DNA from: Ignavibacteriales bacterium
GTDB lineage: Bacteria; Bacteroidota; Ignavibacteria; Ignavibacteriales; SURF-24
Assembly (NCBI GenBank): GCA_003599415.1
Contig: QZKB01000148.1
Coordinates: forward strand, 89,636 to 153,635
Direction of reading: 5' to 3'
DNA: 64,000 bases
A program made the translations under genes and the position numbers. The notes under the pieces are model-generated. The model saw only the letters and a program-made list of their open reading frames with translations. It did not search any database and was not told the DNA's origin. Shown one piece after another: positions 53,578 through 63,104 of this stretch. Numbering within the stretch: position 1 is the stretch's first letter; every line of letters starts with the position of its first letter.

Positions 53578-53616
53578 AAAAAAGTGCCCTTTTAATTATA
53601 ACTGATAAAAGGGCAC
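53578..53616 (-). terminator. Rho-independent terminator of the TonB receptor gene
   Basis: GTGCCCTTTTA (53584-53594) pairs with TAAAAGGGCAC (53606-53616), a perfect 11-bp stem with an 11-base loop. On the minus strand it is followed by six T residues. It lies 13 bases after the receptor stop codon. Confidence 0.9.
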
Positions 53617-53628
53617 ATTAAACATAAA

Positions 53629-56070
53629 TTAGAAATCTTCCATGTTACCGTCGTCGGTTCTCCGGCGCTCTTTCTCCTGGTCGGATTTATAATTATTCAG
53701 CTTGTAACTAATACCAAGGAATGCTCCCCTGCTGTCCATAGTTCTTGTGCTGATTGTATTAAAACCGGTTCCGAAGGTTTCGCTATCATATTTTCTTGTT
53801 TTGAAGATATCGCTTACCCTGAAATTAAGTGACAATTTACCTTCCATAAAATCTTTTCTTAATGCAAGGTCGACAGAATACTGTTCTTTCATTTTTCCCT
53901 GGGCCATAATTGTAGGGGCATTGTAGTTTGCAATAAGCTGCACAAAGAGTTCTTTGCTAAGGAAGAAGTTGGAATTAATTCTTGTCATCCAGGTGTAATT
54001 ATTATTACTTAGGTCTGGACCTTTGAACTCTGCTCTGAAAAATGAAAAGTTTGCATTTAATCTCCACCATTCAAAGAAGGGGATATTCCCTATAACTTCT
54101 AAGCCGTAGTTCATTGATTTAGAAATATTCTGGAATGTGGTTCTTGTAACACCGGCTTCTTCCAGAACAGTAATCATATTTATCACATCGTCTGTCTGGC
54201 GGTAAAATAATGTAGATGATAAAGAAATTTTTCCGAAGAAAACCGAATGGCCGAATTCATATGAATTAATATATTGCGGTTTAAGGTAAGGATTTCCAAC
54301 AACTATATTAGTAGAATCAGAATAATCAACGAGCGGATTAAGCTGGCGGTTATTAGGTCTGTCAACTCTTCTGCTGTAGCTCAAGGAAATTTCCTGTCCG
54401 GTTGAAATTTCAGTTTTCAAGTGAACAGTCGGGTAGAAACTGAAATAATCATTATCGTAATTAGAATTGTTAAGAGCCTGATTGATATTTGTAAATACTT
54501 TTTCACCGCGGATGCCGAGCTGGTACTGAATTCCTCCCAGGATATTGGAGTAAATTAAATAGGCGGCATGAATCTGTTCTTTTAAACCAAACCTGTTTTT
54601 CTGTGAAAGATTATCGATCCAGTTATTCTGATCATAAGAGAAATCATAATAATCCTGATCCGAAGTCAGATCTTTAAAACTGCTTTTTAATCCTGCTTCA
54701 ATTCTTCCAAAATCCTCCATCGGATTTGTGTAATCAAGCTGCAAGGTAAGCATTTTATGTGTGTTGTCTGTATTGCTTCTCTGTAAAGCCGGTAATGTTG
54801 TACCGGCTTCAAGCTGGTATATATCCCCGTCAAAATCTGCAGTGTGATCAGAATAATTAATATCTGCAATAAGTTCATGGCCTTTCTTCTCAAAAGTTTT
54901 TTTATAGTTCAGGTCATATTCCATTCCACGGATATTCCTGTTATTCTCACTGCTTCTTGAATAGTCACGCGTAAGTGTATTAGTTTCATCATAATTCTTA
55001 TTGTCAAGTAAGCTATGATTATCCATCGACATGTTTCTGTATCGGAACAAAAAACTGAACGTGTTCTGATCATCAAGGAAATAGTCGAGCCCGATGCCGG
55101 CATTATGCATTCCATTCTTCCTGTTATCCTCGCTAAGCTGATTAAGAGTTGAGGTTATTCCATTATAACTGGAAATGCGGTTTGTTAGGCCTTCACCTAC
55201 CATACTGAAAAATCTTGTATCATAGTTTCCATAAAGATTAAATCCTGATCCCCGGTAATTAAGGTTAAGCGAAGAATTATATTTGTCACCCGTTCCGGCA
55301 TTAAGCGAAGCTATTCCGTTAACACCAAGGTTGGATTTCTTTTTAAGAACAATATTAATAATACCTGCCGTACCTTCAGGATCATATTTTGCAGAGGGAT
55401 TGGTAACTATTTCTATGCTTTCAATTGAACTGGCGGGGATTTGGGTAAGTACATCTGAACCACTAACACCAGCAAGTCCGGATGGTTTGCCGTCAATTAA
55501 AAAAGTAACATTCTTGCTTCCTCTTAAAGCAACACCTCCATCGGCATCTACCGTTACAGATGGAACATTCTGCATTACATCCAGTGCTGAGCCGCCTGAA
55601 CTTGCAATGTTTGCATCAACATTTACAACTTTTTTATCAAGGTTATTTGTAATCATATCTTTCTGACCGGTGACCACAACTTCCTGAGTTGATACTGATT
55701 TAATCGAAAGCTTAATTATTCCAAGGTCTACATTTAAACTTTTCGGTGTAACAAGAAAGGAATCAATTGTGAAATTTGTGTAACCCATAAAAGAAACTTT
55801 TGCGGAATATTTCCCCGGGATAACCTTTTCAATTAAAAACCTGCCATCCTGGTTTGTAACTGCTCCGTTTGCAAGCTGAGAATTCCTGCTTCTGTAAATT
55901 GTAATATTTGCGTATTCAATCGGTGTGTTTGTCTGTGAATCCAAAACTTTTCCGCTTACAGTTCCGTTAAAGCTTTCAGCTTTGTTAAAATTATCTCTGT
56001 TCTGCTGACCTGTAATAAGTATATTTATAGAAAAAAATATAATTGCAAGATTAATAGTTAAATATTTCAT
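53629..56070 (-). CDS. TonB-dependent outer-membrane receptor
   Basis: The protein has 813 residues. A signal peptide (about 1-22) precedes a carboxypeptidase regulatory-like domain (about 35-115, GTVSGKVLDSQTNTPIEYANITIY). The TonB box-like stretch (VSTQEVVVTGQ) and plug domain (about 125-240, DVMQNVPSVTVDADGGVALRGS, VTFLIDGKPSG, PSAKYDPEGTAGIINIVLKK) follow. A long outer-membrane barrel of the FecA/TonB type starts at residue 250 and ends in GAFLGISYKL. It lacks an adjacent SusD gene and is shorter than SusC, so the cargo is unknown. It has its own terminator. Confidence 0.93.
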   Translation of the reverse strand: MKYLTINLAIIFFSINILITGQQNRDNFNKAESFNGTVSGKVLDSQTNTPIEYANITIYRSRNSQLANGAVTNQDGRFLIEKVIPGKYSAKVSFMGYTNFTIDSFLVTPKSLNVDLGIIKLSIKSVSTQEVVVTGQKDMITNNLDKKVVNVDANIASSGGSALDVMQNVPSVTVDADGGVALRGSKNVTFLIDGKPSGLAGVSGSDVLTQIPASSIESIEIVTNPSAKYDPEGTAGIINIVLKKKSNLGVNGIASLNAGTGDKYNSSLNLNYRGSGFNLYGNYDTRFFSMVGEGLTNRISSYNGITSTLNQLSEDNRKNGMHNAGIGLDYFLDDQNTFSFLFRYRNMSMDNHSLLDNKNYDETNTLTRDYSRSSENNRNIRGMEYDLNYKKTFEKKGHELIADINYSDHTADFDGDIYQLEAGTTLPALQRSNTDNTHKMLTLQLDYTNPMEDFGRIEAGLKSSFKDLTSDQDYYDFSYDQNNWIDNLSQKNRFGLKEQIHAAYLIYSNILGGIQYQLGIRGEKVFTNINQALNNSNYDNDYFSFYPTVHLKTEISTGQEISLSYSRRVDRPNNRQLNPLVDYSDSTNIVVGNPYLKPQYINSYEFGHSVFFGKISLSSTLFYRQTDDVINMITVLEEAGVTRTTFQNISKSMNYGLEVIGNIPFFEWWRLNANFSFFRAEFKGPDLSNNNYTWMTRINSNFFLSKELFVQLIANYNAPTIMAQGKMKEQYSVDLALRKDFMEGKLSLNFRVSDIFKTRKYDSETFGTGFNTISTRTMDSRGAFLGISYKLNNYKSDQEKERRRTDDGNMEDF

Positions 56071-56153
56071 TTTTCTCCAACGTGGTTGCTAATTATTAAT
56101 TATGGACTTGGACATTTAAAAGCAATAGCGGGTTTAAATTTTTAACGATGTTT

Positions 56154-56453
56154 TTAGTTCAGAGATACTTTGGGAAGAGTAATCGAAACATAATTGTTAA
56201 ATGCCAGTTTGTAGATCTTATAGTTAAGATATGAGTAAATCGGAAATGATTTCAGAATCTCAACAACTTCTTCCTCTGATGCTGCATTCAGGGTAACCCA
56301 TAATTTGGTTCTGTCCTGTGCAAGCGTATAACTCGTCAGCTTTCCTTTCTTCATAAGGCGGTTAGTCATGGCAACCTGGCCCGGAATTAATTCAATAAAT
56401 TCCTTTGTAAGCTCAGGCAGCTCGATGTCTATCATATATTCAAAATTGTCCAT
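56154..56453 (-). CDS. Muconolactone isomerase-like small protein
   Basis: The product has 99 residues with the pattern EYMIDIELPELTKEFIELIPGQ, RLMKKGKLTSYTLAQDRTKLWVTLNAASEEEVVEILKSFP. This resembles the dimeric alpha-beta barrel of muconolactone delta-isomerase-like proteins. No aromatic degradation genes lie nearby, so the function is probably different. Confidence 0.7.
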   Translation of the reverse strand: MDNFEYMIDIELPELTKEFIELIPGQVAMTNRLMKKGKLTSYTLAQDRTKLWVTLNAASEEEVVEILKSFPIYSYLNYKIYKLAFNNYVSITLPKVSLN

Positions 56454-56544
56454 AGTACAGCTATTTAATTTTACTTAATAACTAAAAAATAAGGAAGTTA
56501 GTTGCAAAGTTTTTTTGTTGAATGAATTATCGAAAAAAACAGAA

Positions 56545-57678
56545 CTATTTTAAGTCTGTGGTAACATTGAATTCTACTTTAAGACACTTTTCTGGTCCGG
56601 TTAGAAAATTCTTAACAAAATAATTTAACTTTAATTCTTTTTGGCCAGCAATATCTTTTGATTTTGGCCTTACACTAAAAACAATTGTCTTTTGAGCAGG
56701 CAATAATAATCTTGCCGGAAATTTAAAGTCATCATCATCCTTTTCCAGGATGAAAGTCATTGGAACATCCGAATTGTTTTTAACCTGGAAATATAAATCT
56801 GCTCCTTTATTTGCGATTGCTTTATCCTTTATAAGCTTAACTGAATTGTTAAATATTTCTCTCAGGTATTCTTCTTTTCCGAATAAAGAATCATGGTGAA
56901 ATACTGCAGTCCGGTGAGCAAATAAAGCTTCCTTAATTCCTTCTTCAGATTTCTCTTTTGAAAAAACCAAAGTAACAGGCCTGTGGTCGCCTTTATCCTG
57001 TTCAAAGAAATAGCTTACAGGGTCATGAATATCCGAGTTGCCTGTTATTGTAATATTGTTTTCAATACACCACTTGTAAACATCCGGGTAATATTCACGT
57101 TCATTTACAATTTCAATTCCATCAAGCAAGTGTTTATCAAATAACTCCTGGTGAATTGGAAACCAAGTTGGCTTACCATCCTTTGTAGGGAATACCGGTT
57201 TTAACCAGAATGGGTGATTCCACTGAATGAAGGCGCCCTGTTCTTTTGCAATCTTAATTGCTGTCATAAAATCGGCAGTGTCAATAGGATTACTATCTTT
57301 TATGAATAATGCATTTAAATGTCCCGGGGGCATTTTTCTCGTTATCTCAGAACCTTTAATAACAATTACGTCGTATTGATTCTCTTTAGTCTTAGCAATC
57401 TCAACTGACCGGTTATGGTTTTTTGTAAGATCATCTTTGTGAGGACGATATTCAATATGATCTGTTATCGCAATTGCATCTAATCCGTCTCTGAATGCTT
57501 CTCTTACCCTAAGATCAGGCCATACATTTCCATCGGAAAAAACAGTATGGCTATGAAAATCACATTTCAAAGTTTTATACCCAAGTATATCCGGAATATT
57601 AATATCATCCCTGGTTTGCTGTGCTAAAGCATTTAACCCGAATGACAAAACAAAAAATATTGTTACAAGATTTTTCAT
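56545..57678 (-). CDS. Secreted PHP-domain phosphoesterase
   Basis: The protein has 377 residues. A signal peptide (ending ALAQ, about residue 19) precedes a PHP domain: CDFHSHTVFSDG and AIAITDHIEYRPH (metal ligands), IKGSEITRKMPPGHLNALF, FIQWNHPFW and ITGNSDIHDP. The C-terminal beta-sandwich (about 275-377) starts after the metal site. PHP enzymes hydrolyse phosphoesters with two or three metals. Export implies action in the periplasm. Substrate is unknown. Confidence 0.88.
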   Translation of the reverse strand: MKNLVTIFFVLSFGLNALAQQTRDDINIPDILGYKTLKCDFHSHTVFSDGNVWPDLRVREAFRDGLDAIAITDHIEYRPHKDDLTKNHNRSVEIAKTKENQYDVIVIKGSEITRKMPPGHLNALFIKDSNPIDTADFMTAIKIAKEQGAFIQWNHPFWLKPVFPTKDGKPTWFPIHQELFDKHLLDGIEIVNEREYYPDVYKWCIENNITITGNSDIHDPVSYFFEQDKGDHRPVTLVFSKEKSEEGIKEALFAHRTAVFHHDSLFGKEEYLREIFNNSVKLIKDKAIANKGADLYFQVKNNSDVPMTFILEKDDDDFKFPARLLLPAQKTIVFSVRPKSKDIAGQKELKLNYFVKNFLTGPEKCLKVEFNVTTDLK

Positions 57679-57724
57679 TGCTATTCTCGTATAAAGATAA
57701 GAATTAAGTTTATAGTCATTTAAT

Positions 57725-57758
57725 CTTCACTTAGCCTTCGCCTTCGTCTCAGCCTTCC
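57725..57758. repeat. Copy of a CTTAGCC-rich repeat
   Basis: This run is nearly the same as 35646-35683, including CTTCACTTAGCCTT and TCTCAGCCT. It covers the end of the acetyltransferase gene, so the repeat supplies its last codons. Confidence 0.7.
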
Positions 57759-58303
57759 TTATAATATTCCTCTCTTAAAATTCCCATCACATAAAAATCG
57801 ATGTACTTGTTATTGTGATACATTGCTTTTCTTAATGTACCTTCAATTTGAAATCCTGCTTTCTTATACGCTTCAACACCTTTAACATTATCAACACAAA
57901 CATGGAGTTGAATCCTGTTGAGGTTTAAAATATCAAACGAGTACTTAAGCATCATTCTGGTTGCCTGTCCGCCGTATCCCTTTGACCAATACTGCGGATC
58001 ATAAATGGCGATATAGAAAACAGCGGCACGGCTAACGTAATCAATTCTTACAAGCGCTGTCTGACCGACTGCGACATTGTCTTCCTGCCGGCAAATTGTG
58101 AACAAAGCAATTTCCTTACTGTTAGACCACTGGTTCATTTCAGATTTTACCTGTTCAAAAGTCATCGGGCTGAAAAGAAAAAGAGTCTCACGTATTTCAG
58201 GATTATTTTTGCCGAACTCAACAAGTTCAATATCTTTTTCGCAATACGGGCGAAAGTAGATTTTTTCACCCTCAAGGAATTTTACCTGCTGCATTTTTCT
58301 CAC
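57749..58303 (-). CDS. GNAT acetyltransferase, RimJ/RimL type
   Basis: The product has 184 residues: IYFRPYCEKDIELVEFG, VAVGQTALVRIDYVSRAAVFYIAI, YWSKGYGGQATRMMLKYSFDILNLNRIQLHV and VKGVEAYKKAGFQIEGTLR. The QxxGxG/A acetyl-CoA pocket is present as SKGYGGQA. It acetylates an amine on a protein or small molecule; the substrate is unknown. The start could also be the Met at residue 4. The last codons lie in a repeat at 57725-57758. Confidence 0.9.
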   Translation of the reverse strand: MRKMQQVKFLEGEKIYFRPYCEKDIELVEFGKNNPEIRETLFLFSPMTFEQVKSEMNQWSNSKEIALFTICRQEDNVAVGQTALVRIDYVSRAAVFYIAIYDPQYWSKGYGGQATRMMLKYSFDILNLNRIQLHVCVDNVKGVEAYKKAGFQIEGTLRKAMYHNNKYIDFYVMGILREEYYKEG

Positions 58304-58703
58304 TTAAATTTTCGCTGTGAAATTTAATAATCTTTCGTGTAATATCTAAAATAAATTGTAAGAATTTATAACCGATCCTGTTCTGAACAAAACAAAATCA
58401 GATTAACCCTTCACTCAGCGCACTTTATTAATCTTTTACTAAGACTGATAAATACGGATAATTTCTTAACGAATTACTTTTAATGTTCCTTACTTTCATA
58501 AAATATTTTGGACAGATATAAACCGATCAATATCTTACTATTTGAAAAGTTAAAAATTTAGGCGGAATTAGAAAAATATATTTATTATGTTTAGCGAAAA
58601 ATTAAGATTACTGTCATTTTAATTTAACCTTAAAAATTTTTGATTATAAAGAAATACATTTATTTGCCGATTATATGTTATATTTTTCAAGAAATGAAGA
58701 GTT
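58304..58703. other. Intergenic region before hybrid kinase gene
   Basis: These 400 AT-rich bases between divergent genes hold no gene that I can support. No inverted repeat or promoter element was convincing. Both flanking genes must have promoters here. Confidence 0.5.
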
Positions 58704-61700
58704 ATGAGTTTTTTCCCAATGCAGGATGATGCAATTAAAAAGAAAATGGAAAACCTTCTCATCAGAGAAGCACTTTTCAGAAATGCCATTGAAAATTCAA
58801 TGGATTTCTATTGTAGTATAAATTCCGAAGGGAGACTAACTTATATAAATAAAAGCTTTCTGAGAATTTTGGAACTTGACAACTATAAATTAGTGGGAGA
58901 AAAATTTACTTCATTCTTTTCAAACTCAAACCAAGTTGAAGAAAAATTAAGGACTCTATCCTGTACTAACCCTGCATCATTTGAAAAAGTTGAGCTTAAA
59001 ATTGATAAAATCCTACAAAGCACAGTAGATATCTTTGCATGCGCAGTTGAAAATGAAACATTAGATGGAATAGAATATTTTATTTTTAGTAAAAATAGTT
59101 TTGATGAGAGTAAAATTCAGTTTGAAGAAAATCTGAAGTTCAGATCTGTTGTTTTTGGCTTGCAGGAAATGGTTGCATTGCTGGATTCAGATATGAAAAT
59201 TAAATATCAAAGTCCTCCCTTTTTAAGAACGTTAGGATATACTAACGATGAATTACATGGTAAAAATCCTTTGGAAATAACTCATCCTGATGACAGGGTA
59301 ATTGTAACGCAAGCATTAAAAGAAGTTATAGATAAACAGAACGATGGTATTCCTACTGAATTACGCTTATTAAAGAAAAACGGCGAATACTTACCCATTG
59401 AAGCAATCGCTCAGAATTTTCTGAATATACCGGGGATTAACAGCATAATTATCACGGCGAGAAATATTCATAACCGGAATAAGTATGACTCTGATTTAAT
59501 AAGGAACGGAAGAATTTACTCTTCATTTGTGCAAAATACGGCAGAAGGTATTTCAAGAATAGAATTAATTCCACCTATGACCATTAATCTTCCGGAAGAT
59601 GAACAAGCAAGGTATTATCTTAAACACGCTTATCTTGCCGACTGCAACGGTGCGTTTATTAAAATGTATGGGTTTAAAGATTCTAATGATGTATTAGGCA
59701 GAAAGGTAAGCGAATTATGGTTTGGTACAGAAGAAGAGCAAATTAACATTTTATTGCCGAGGATAAAAAAACAGTTTTCAATACAGAATCATATTACTTC
59801 CGAAAAAGATGTAAACGGTAATTGTTTATATTTTACCAATAATGTTTTTGGGCTGATAAGCAATGATAAGCTTTCCCAGATATGGTGTACACAGGTTGAT
59901 ATTACAGGGCAGAAAGAAGCCGAAGAAGCGCTTAAAGAAAGTGAAGAAATGTACCGTACTCTTGTGGATACTTTGCAGGTTGGTGTTTCGGTAATTAATT
60001 TAACAGGTAAAATATTAGCCTGCAATATTAAAAACGCAGAAATGTTTGGTTATAAAACCACGTCAGAAATTCTTTCTAAAAATGCCTTCAATTTAACTCT
60101 TCCGGAAAACAGGGAAACGCTTAAACAAACAATCAAAAAAATATTAACCAGTGGCCAGGTTAGTTATTGCCAGTTAAGTTTTATAAAAGCTGACGGTAAT
60201 AAATTTATTGGTGATGTAAGCTTAAGATTAGTAAATGATTTTTCAAATCACCCGAAGGTTATTGTTGCCGTTATCCAGGATATTACGGAAAAAATTATTG
60301 CCGAACAGGCGTTAAAAAGATCAGAATCTCAATTCAGACTTGTATGGAAAAATTCACGTGATGGAATGCGGTTAACGGATTCAAATGGAATTATTCTTGA
60401 AATAAATGATGCTTATTGCAGCCTTGTTGAAAAGACACCTGAAGAATTAATTGGAAAACCATTTTCAATGGTTCACTTTAAGAACGAAGGCGATGAGATA
60501 ATTAAAAGATATAAAGATAAGTTTAATGAGCGAAGCCAAAGAAGCTATGAAAGATTAGTAAAACTGTGGAATGGTAAAGAAATATGGATGGATGTATCCG
60601 AATCGTTCTTCCTGATGGATGATGAAAAATCTTTAATGCTTACAATGTTCCGGGACATTACAGAACGTAGAAAAACTGAAGAAGTATTAAGACTAAGTGA
60701 ATCAAGATTAAACCAGGTAATTAATCTTGTACCCCATTTTATTTTTGCTAAAGATATTGAAGGTAATTTTATATTAACCAACCAGGCAACAGCTGATGCT
60801 TACGGCATTACTCCCGAAGAACTTTTAAACAAAAAAGATGCAGACTTTGCTAAATCGCAGGAGGAAATTGACCATTTCAGAAAAGACGACCTTGAAGTAA
60901 TGGAAGGGAAAGTTATAAAATTAATACCTGAAGAAGTGATAACTGATAGCGAAGGAAAAACAAGATATTTACAAACAATTAAAATTCCTTTTACATTTTC
61001 GGGTACAGATAAACCGGCTGTTTTAGGTGTCTCTACAGATATTACAAAAAGGAAACTGGCTGAAGAATTGCTTAAGAAATCTGAGAATAAATATAAAAGT
61101 CTTTTTAATGATATTAGTGATTCGCTTTTCATCTTGAATCCTGAAGACGAAGCGATACTTGAAGTTAATAAAGCGGCGTGTGAGTTATACGGATTTACAA
61201 GAAAAGAATTTCTTTCAATGAGCATGAAATCTTTAACGAAAGATATTGACCGCGGTGAAAAGCAAATACAAAATCTTTTAAATAATAAAGCGATAAAGGA
61301 TTTCGAATCAATCCACTTTGCTAAAAATGGGGATCAGATTCACGTGTTAATTAATGCAGATCTTATTGAATTTGAAGGACAGAAAGCAGTATTTAGTTCT
61401 CACAGAGATATTACTGCACTTAAAAAAGTTGAAGAAACAGTATTAAAACTTTCACAGGCAGTTGAACAAAGTCCGGCTTCGGTTATAATTACTGATACAG
61501 AAGGAAAAATCGAGTATGTTAATTCGAAATTTACCGAGGTATCGGGTTATACAAGCGAGGAGGCTGTTGGAAAAACTCCGAGAATTATCAGATCCGGTTT
61601 TGTAAGTAAAGAAACATATAAGGAATTGTGGAATTCAATTTTGGCAGGAAATGAATGGAGAGGTGAACTGTACAATAAGAAAAAGAACGGAGATTTATTC

Positions 61701-62984
61701 TGGGAAACTGTTTCTATTAGGCCGATTAAAAATCCAAAAGGTATTACTACTCATTTCCTTGCCGTAAAAGAGGATATTACTGAAAAGAAAATAATGGATC
61801 TTGAACTTAAACAGGCGCTGGACAGAGCAGAAGAATCATCCCGGTTAAAGTCATCACTGCTTGCTAATATGAGTCATGAGCTTAGAACACCTATGAATGG
61901 AATATTAGGCTTTGCACAATTGCTTAATGAGGAAGTAAAAGATCCCTTGGGTAAACAGATGGTTCAGAAAATACAGAATTCAGGTAAAAGACTGATGACA
62001 ACGCTTAATACAATACTTGAATTATCCGAACTTGAATCCAATAAATTTTTAATGACGATAAATAAGATTAACATTTACGATTCCTTAATGCTTGCTCTTA
62101 AAGAGTACGAGGAAAAAGCAGTTCAAAAAGGTCTTGTGCTTGAATATCATATCGAAGAAAAAAATCTTGTATGTTTTGTTGATGAAAATATCTTCAATAA
62201 AATAATTGTTAACCTTGTAGATAACGCATTAAAATTTACATCTGTCGGCGGAATTACCGTTACACTCTCCAGCGATGGAGGACTTGATGATGGACTGTTT
62301 GCAAAAATAAGCGTAAGTGATACCGGTATTGGTATTGAGGAAAAAGATCTTGAAATAATCTTCCATGAATTCCGGCAGGCAAGTGAAGGTCTCGGAAGAA
62401 ATTATGAAGGAAACGGTTTGGGTTTAACACTTGCACGTAAAATGGCAAGGCTGATGGAGGGTGATATAACTGTCGAAAGTGTTCCCGGGAAAGGCTCAAC
62501 TTTTACATATACAATTCCGGCACAAATAGATAACATTTATAATTCTAAATACATGGTTGAAGAAGAGATACAGCAAAAAACTGATATTGATGAAACACGG
62601 TTTGATGTTTTGCCGGAAATTTTATTAGTGGAAGATAATCTTATAAACAAAGAAGTAGTAGAAGTATTCCTGAGAGGTATTTGTAAAATAGATCATGCTG
62701 TTGACGGAGAGGGTGCAATAAAAATGGCTCTTCAAAAACAATATGATGCCATCCTAATGGATATTAATTTAGGCTCCGGTTTAACAGGTGTTGATGTTGT
62801 AAAAGAAATTAAAAAGCATAATTCTAACAGAGATATTCCGATTGTTGCATTAACCGGTTATGCAATGTTAGGCGATAAAGAAAAGTTCTTAAAGGCTGGA
62901 ATGACCAACTACCTTGCAAAACCGTTTACGAAAGAAGACCTGATAAATGAGATCAGGGTGATTCTTAAGGATAAGGCCAAATAG
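58704..62984 (+). CDS. Multi-PAS hybrid sensor histidine kinase
   Basis: The protein has 1426 residues and no membrane segment, so it is probably a cytoplasmic sensor. From the N terminus it has about seven PAS domains (about residues 20-1030), several ending in the PAC-like DITxRK or DITEKK motif. A HisKA domain with H1058 in SHELRTPMNGILGFAQL follows. The HATPase domain has VDNALKFTSVGGI, VSDTGIGIEEKDLEIIFHEF and GNGLGLTLARKMARLM. A C-terminal receiver domain carries phospho-acceptor D1353 in ILMDINLG and Lys in LAKPF. Signals could be heme, flavin or small molecules; none can be named. It precedes a gene of unknown function. Confidence 0.93.
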   Translation: MSFFPMQDDAIKKKMENLLIREALFRNAIENSMDFYCSINSEGRLTYINKSFLRILELDNYKLVGEKFTSFFSNSNQVEEKLRTLSCTNPASFEKVELKIDKILQSTVDIFACAVENETLDGIEYFIFSKNSFDESKIQFEENLKFRSVVFGLQEMVALLDSDMKIKYQSPPFLRTLGYTNDELHGKNPLEITHPDDRVIVTQALKEVIDKQNDGIPTELRLLKKNGEYLPIEAIAQNFLNIPGINSIIITARNIHNRNKYDSDLIRNGRIYSSFVQNTAEGISRIELIPPMTINLPEDEQARYYLKHAYLADCNGAFIKMYGFKDSNDVLGRKVSELWFGTEEEQINILLPRIKKQFSIQNHITSEKDVNGNCLYFTNNVFGLISNDKLSQIWCTQVDITGQKEAEEALKESEEMYRTLVDTLQVGVSVINLTGKILACNIKNAEMFGYKTTSEILSKNAFNLTLPENRETLKQTIKKILTSGQVSYCQLSFIKADGNKFIGDVSLRLVNDFSNHPKVIVAVIQDITEKIIAEQALKRSESQFRLVWKNSRDGMRLTDSNGIILEINDAYCSLVEKTPEELIGKPFSMVHFKNEGDEIIKRYKDKFNERSQRSYERLVKLWNGKEIWMDVSESFFLMDDEKSLMLTMFRDITERRKTEEVLRLSESRLNQVINLVPHFIFAKDIEGNFILTNQATADAYGITPEELLNKKDADFAKSQEEIDHFRKDDLEVMEGKVIKLIPEEVITDSEGKTRYLQTIKIPFTFSGTDKPAVLGVSTDITKRKLAEELLKKSENKYKSLFNDISDSLFILNPEDEAILEVNKAACELYGFTRKEFLSMSMKSLTKDIDRGEKQIQNLLNNKAIKDFESIHFAKNGDQIHVLINADLIEFEGQKAVFSSHRDITALKKVEETVLKLSQAVEQSPASVIITDTEGKIEYVNSKFTEVSGYTSEEAVGKTPRIIRSGFVSKETYKELWNSILAGNEWRGELYNKKKNGDLFWETVSIRPIKNPKGITTHFLAVKEDITEKKIMDLELKQALDRAEESSRLKSSLLANMSHELRTPMNGILGFAQLLNEEVKDPLGKQMVQKIQNSGKRLMTTLNTILELSELESNKFLMTINKINIYDSLMLALKEYEEKAVQKGLVLEYHIEEKNLVCFVDENIFNKIIVNLVDNALKFTSVGGITVTLSSDGGLDDGLFAKISVSDTGIGIEEKDLEIIFHEFRQASEGLGRNYEGNGLGLTLARKMARLMEGDITVESVPGKGSTFTYTIPAQIDNIYNSKYMVEEEIQQKTDIDETRFDVLPEILLVEDNLINKEVVEVFLRGICKIDHAVDGEGAIKMALQKQYDAILMDINLGSGLTGVDVVKEIKKHNSNRDIPIVALTGYAMLGDKEKFLKAGMTNYLAKPFTKEDLINEIRVILKDKAK

Positions 62985-63104
62985 AATAAAATCTTCTAAA
63001 TTCTCTCGTATAAAACCCACTGTTTAACAACCTAAAGTTTTCCGGAATTATTTCGATAATTGAAGTGGTATGGAATAGCCAAATAAGCTTCAAGGATGAA
63101 GAAA

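Noticed and set aside
53629..56070. SusC-type glycan importer
   Set aside because: No SusD gene is adjacent, the protein is shorter than SusC, and its barrel resembles other TonB receptors.
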